Below, piece after piece: positions 63,001 through 64,000 of a stretch of DNA of 64,000 nt. Every line of letters begins with the position of its first letter. Positions within the stretch are counted from its first letter, which is position 1. This DNA comes from Prunella strophiata (lineage: Eukaryota > Chordata > Aves > Passeriformes > Prunellidae), in assembly GCA_036583965.1 (NCBI GenBank), contig JAZBQD010000019.1:14771585-14835584 (forward strand), read 5' to 3'. The notes below the pieces were generated by a model. It saw nothing but the letters and a program-made list of their open reading frames with translations. It was not told the origin of the DNA and did no database searches. Position numbers and translations under genes: made by a program.

Positions 63001-64000
63001 TTGACTGTAAATAAGTGAAGCCATCTTCTGGGTTACATTGGGAAGGTCATTGCCTTCTGTGTTTCAGTGTTAGTCACAGCCAGTCTTCTCCAAGGAGCTC
63101 TTATACTTCAGTTGACATTTACAGGCTGTGGAAGGGCACTTGCCTGAGAGATGGTGCTGAACACTTGCATTTGTCTGAGCACTTGCATTTTATGCAACAT
63201 GTTGTTATCCTAAAGTTTTACTTGAAATGTGCCTGTTTGCACTTCCATAGGAGACCTGAAAAACGATAAATATGCTAAGGCAGGAAAAATGTTATTGGGT
63301 ATTGACCAATCGTTAAAACAATGGCTTTTCTTTGTCTAAAATAGCCCAGCTTTTAAAAATATCTGGAAAGATGAGAAAATAAAAGTGATTTTTATGCCAC
63401 CTATTCTTAGTGTTACAGAGCTGCCTGCTCTTTTTGGAAGATATGCAGTACTGCAAGTGCTTAGGAATTTATTTCCAGAAGCCAAGACCTGCAGTTGAGC
63501 CCTTTGCCCACTGCCCTTCGGGCTGCCCTTCCACAAATGTGGTCACTCCTTGGAGAATATTGGTTGTGACTGATGCTGAAACACTTAATCTTACAGTAGT
63601 GAGGCCTTCCAAGTGGAGACAGACATGCTCAGCCATGATCAGCTTTCAGGTGTTTTAGTTCTGTTTAGCAAGCTGAGTATTCAAAGAGACTTTGTCATCA
63701 AAAGTTGTTCTCTTATTTTTCTTGGTTTTACATCCCTACCTCAAATGATAGATTCACCTCTTAGCCTGATGTATATCCATAGTACTTTTCCTGCACTAAT
63801 AAGGATAAGAGGACTTCTGACTGTGCCACTGGCACTTCAGAGCTGTCAGGCTGTTAAGGAGCAAAGTGCAGCTGCCAGCTCTACTGTAGAGCTCACACGT
63901 GTCTGTTGGCAGCAGAGCCAGCTCCATCATGGGGCTGTAACACAGGGATTTCTGGACTGGAGAAGCATTTGTTATACCTCCCTTCCTACCTGGGTAGGTG
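63001..64000 (+). other. End of window, CLMN intron, nothing recognised
   Basis: No exon, repeat or splice pair is recognised. A short direct repeat (CACTTGCATTT, twice) lies at about 63,162-63,190. Confidence 0.5.

Larger units (their letters stand above)
38834..64000 (+). other. CLMN: CLMN intron 1 (continues past window)
   Basis: Starts at the GTAAAC donor. I found no sequence matching calmin exon 2 (the rest of the first CH domain) on the plus strand, so the intron probably exceeds 25 kb, in line with a long first intron in other vertebrates. Besides the items listed separately, it contains isolated AATAAA signals in 3'-end-like context (45,665-45,670 and 49,093-49,098) that might mark intronic or non-coding transcript ends. 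The stretches 40.6-46.9 kb, 47.1-49.8 kb and 50.6-57.4 kb are AT-rich and show no gene or recognisable repeat apart from short tandem duplications (for example GGGCTGGAAGG at about 53,000-53,036). Open frames here are short and featureless. Confidence 0.75.

Overview
This window is vertebrate nuclear DNA, almost certainly from a bird and probably a passerine. There is no compact coding sequence. It is mostly AT-leaning non-coding DNA with scattered 5'-truncated CR1 LINE copies, which are the dominant avian retrotransposon. One copy looks like a tRNA-Ile-derived SINE with a CR1-type tail, the structure described for TguSINE1 of passerines. The species cannot be named from the sequence alone. 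Layout: 1-38,330 is intergenic DNA upstream of a gene. It holds a possible 3' transcript end near 483, a reverse CR1 at 5.2-5.7 kb, a 1.3 kb interval bounded by perfect 36-bp inverted repeats (15,958-17,284) with a GGACA/GCACA minisatellite inside, a 2.3 kb very GC-rich minisatellite at 22.5-24.8 kb, and forward CR1 copies at 25.0 and 36.4 kb. At 38.3-39.4 kb there is a classical CpG-island promoter. The first coding exon of calmin (CLMN) lies in it at 38,752-38,833 on the + strand, ending in a phase-1 splice donor. From 38,834 to the window end everything appears to be the start of CLMN intron 1. I did not see the second exon, which would continue the first calponin-homology domain. The intron carries a 25-bp exact direct repeat near the CpG island, a degenerate integrase-like relic on the minus strand (~50.2-50.6 kb), a promoter-like patch at ~57.5 kb followed by a possible splice donor, a TG microsatellite, the SINE at 60.4 kb and an old CR1 relic at ~62.6-63.0 kb. 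The only gene with real protein evidence is CLMN. The very long open frames over 22.2-25.1 kb come from a stop-free tandem repeat and are not treated as genes. Gene order in other vertebrates (SYNE3 upstream of CLMN on the same strand) suggests that any transcript end at the left edge could be SYNE3, but no SYNE3 coding sequence is visible. The most unusual structures are the 36-bp inverted-repeat pair, the variant-rich minisatellite and the 25-bp duplicated element in CLMN intron 1.
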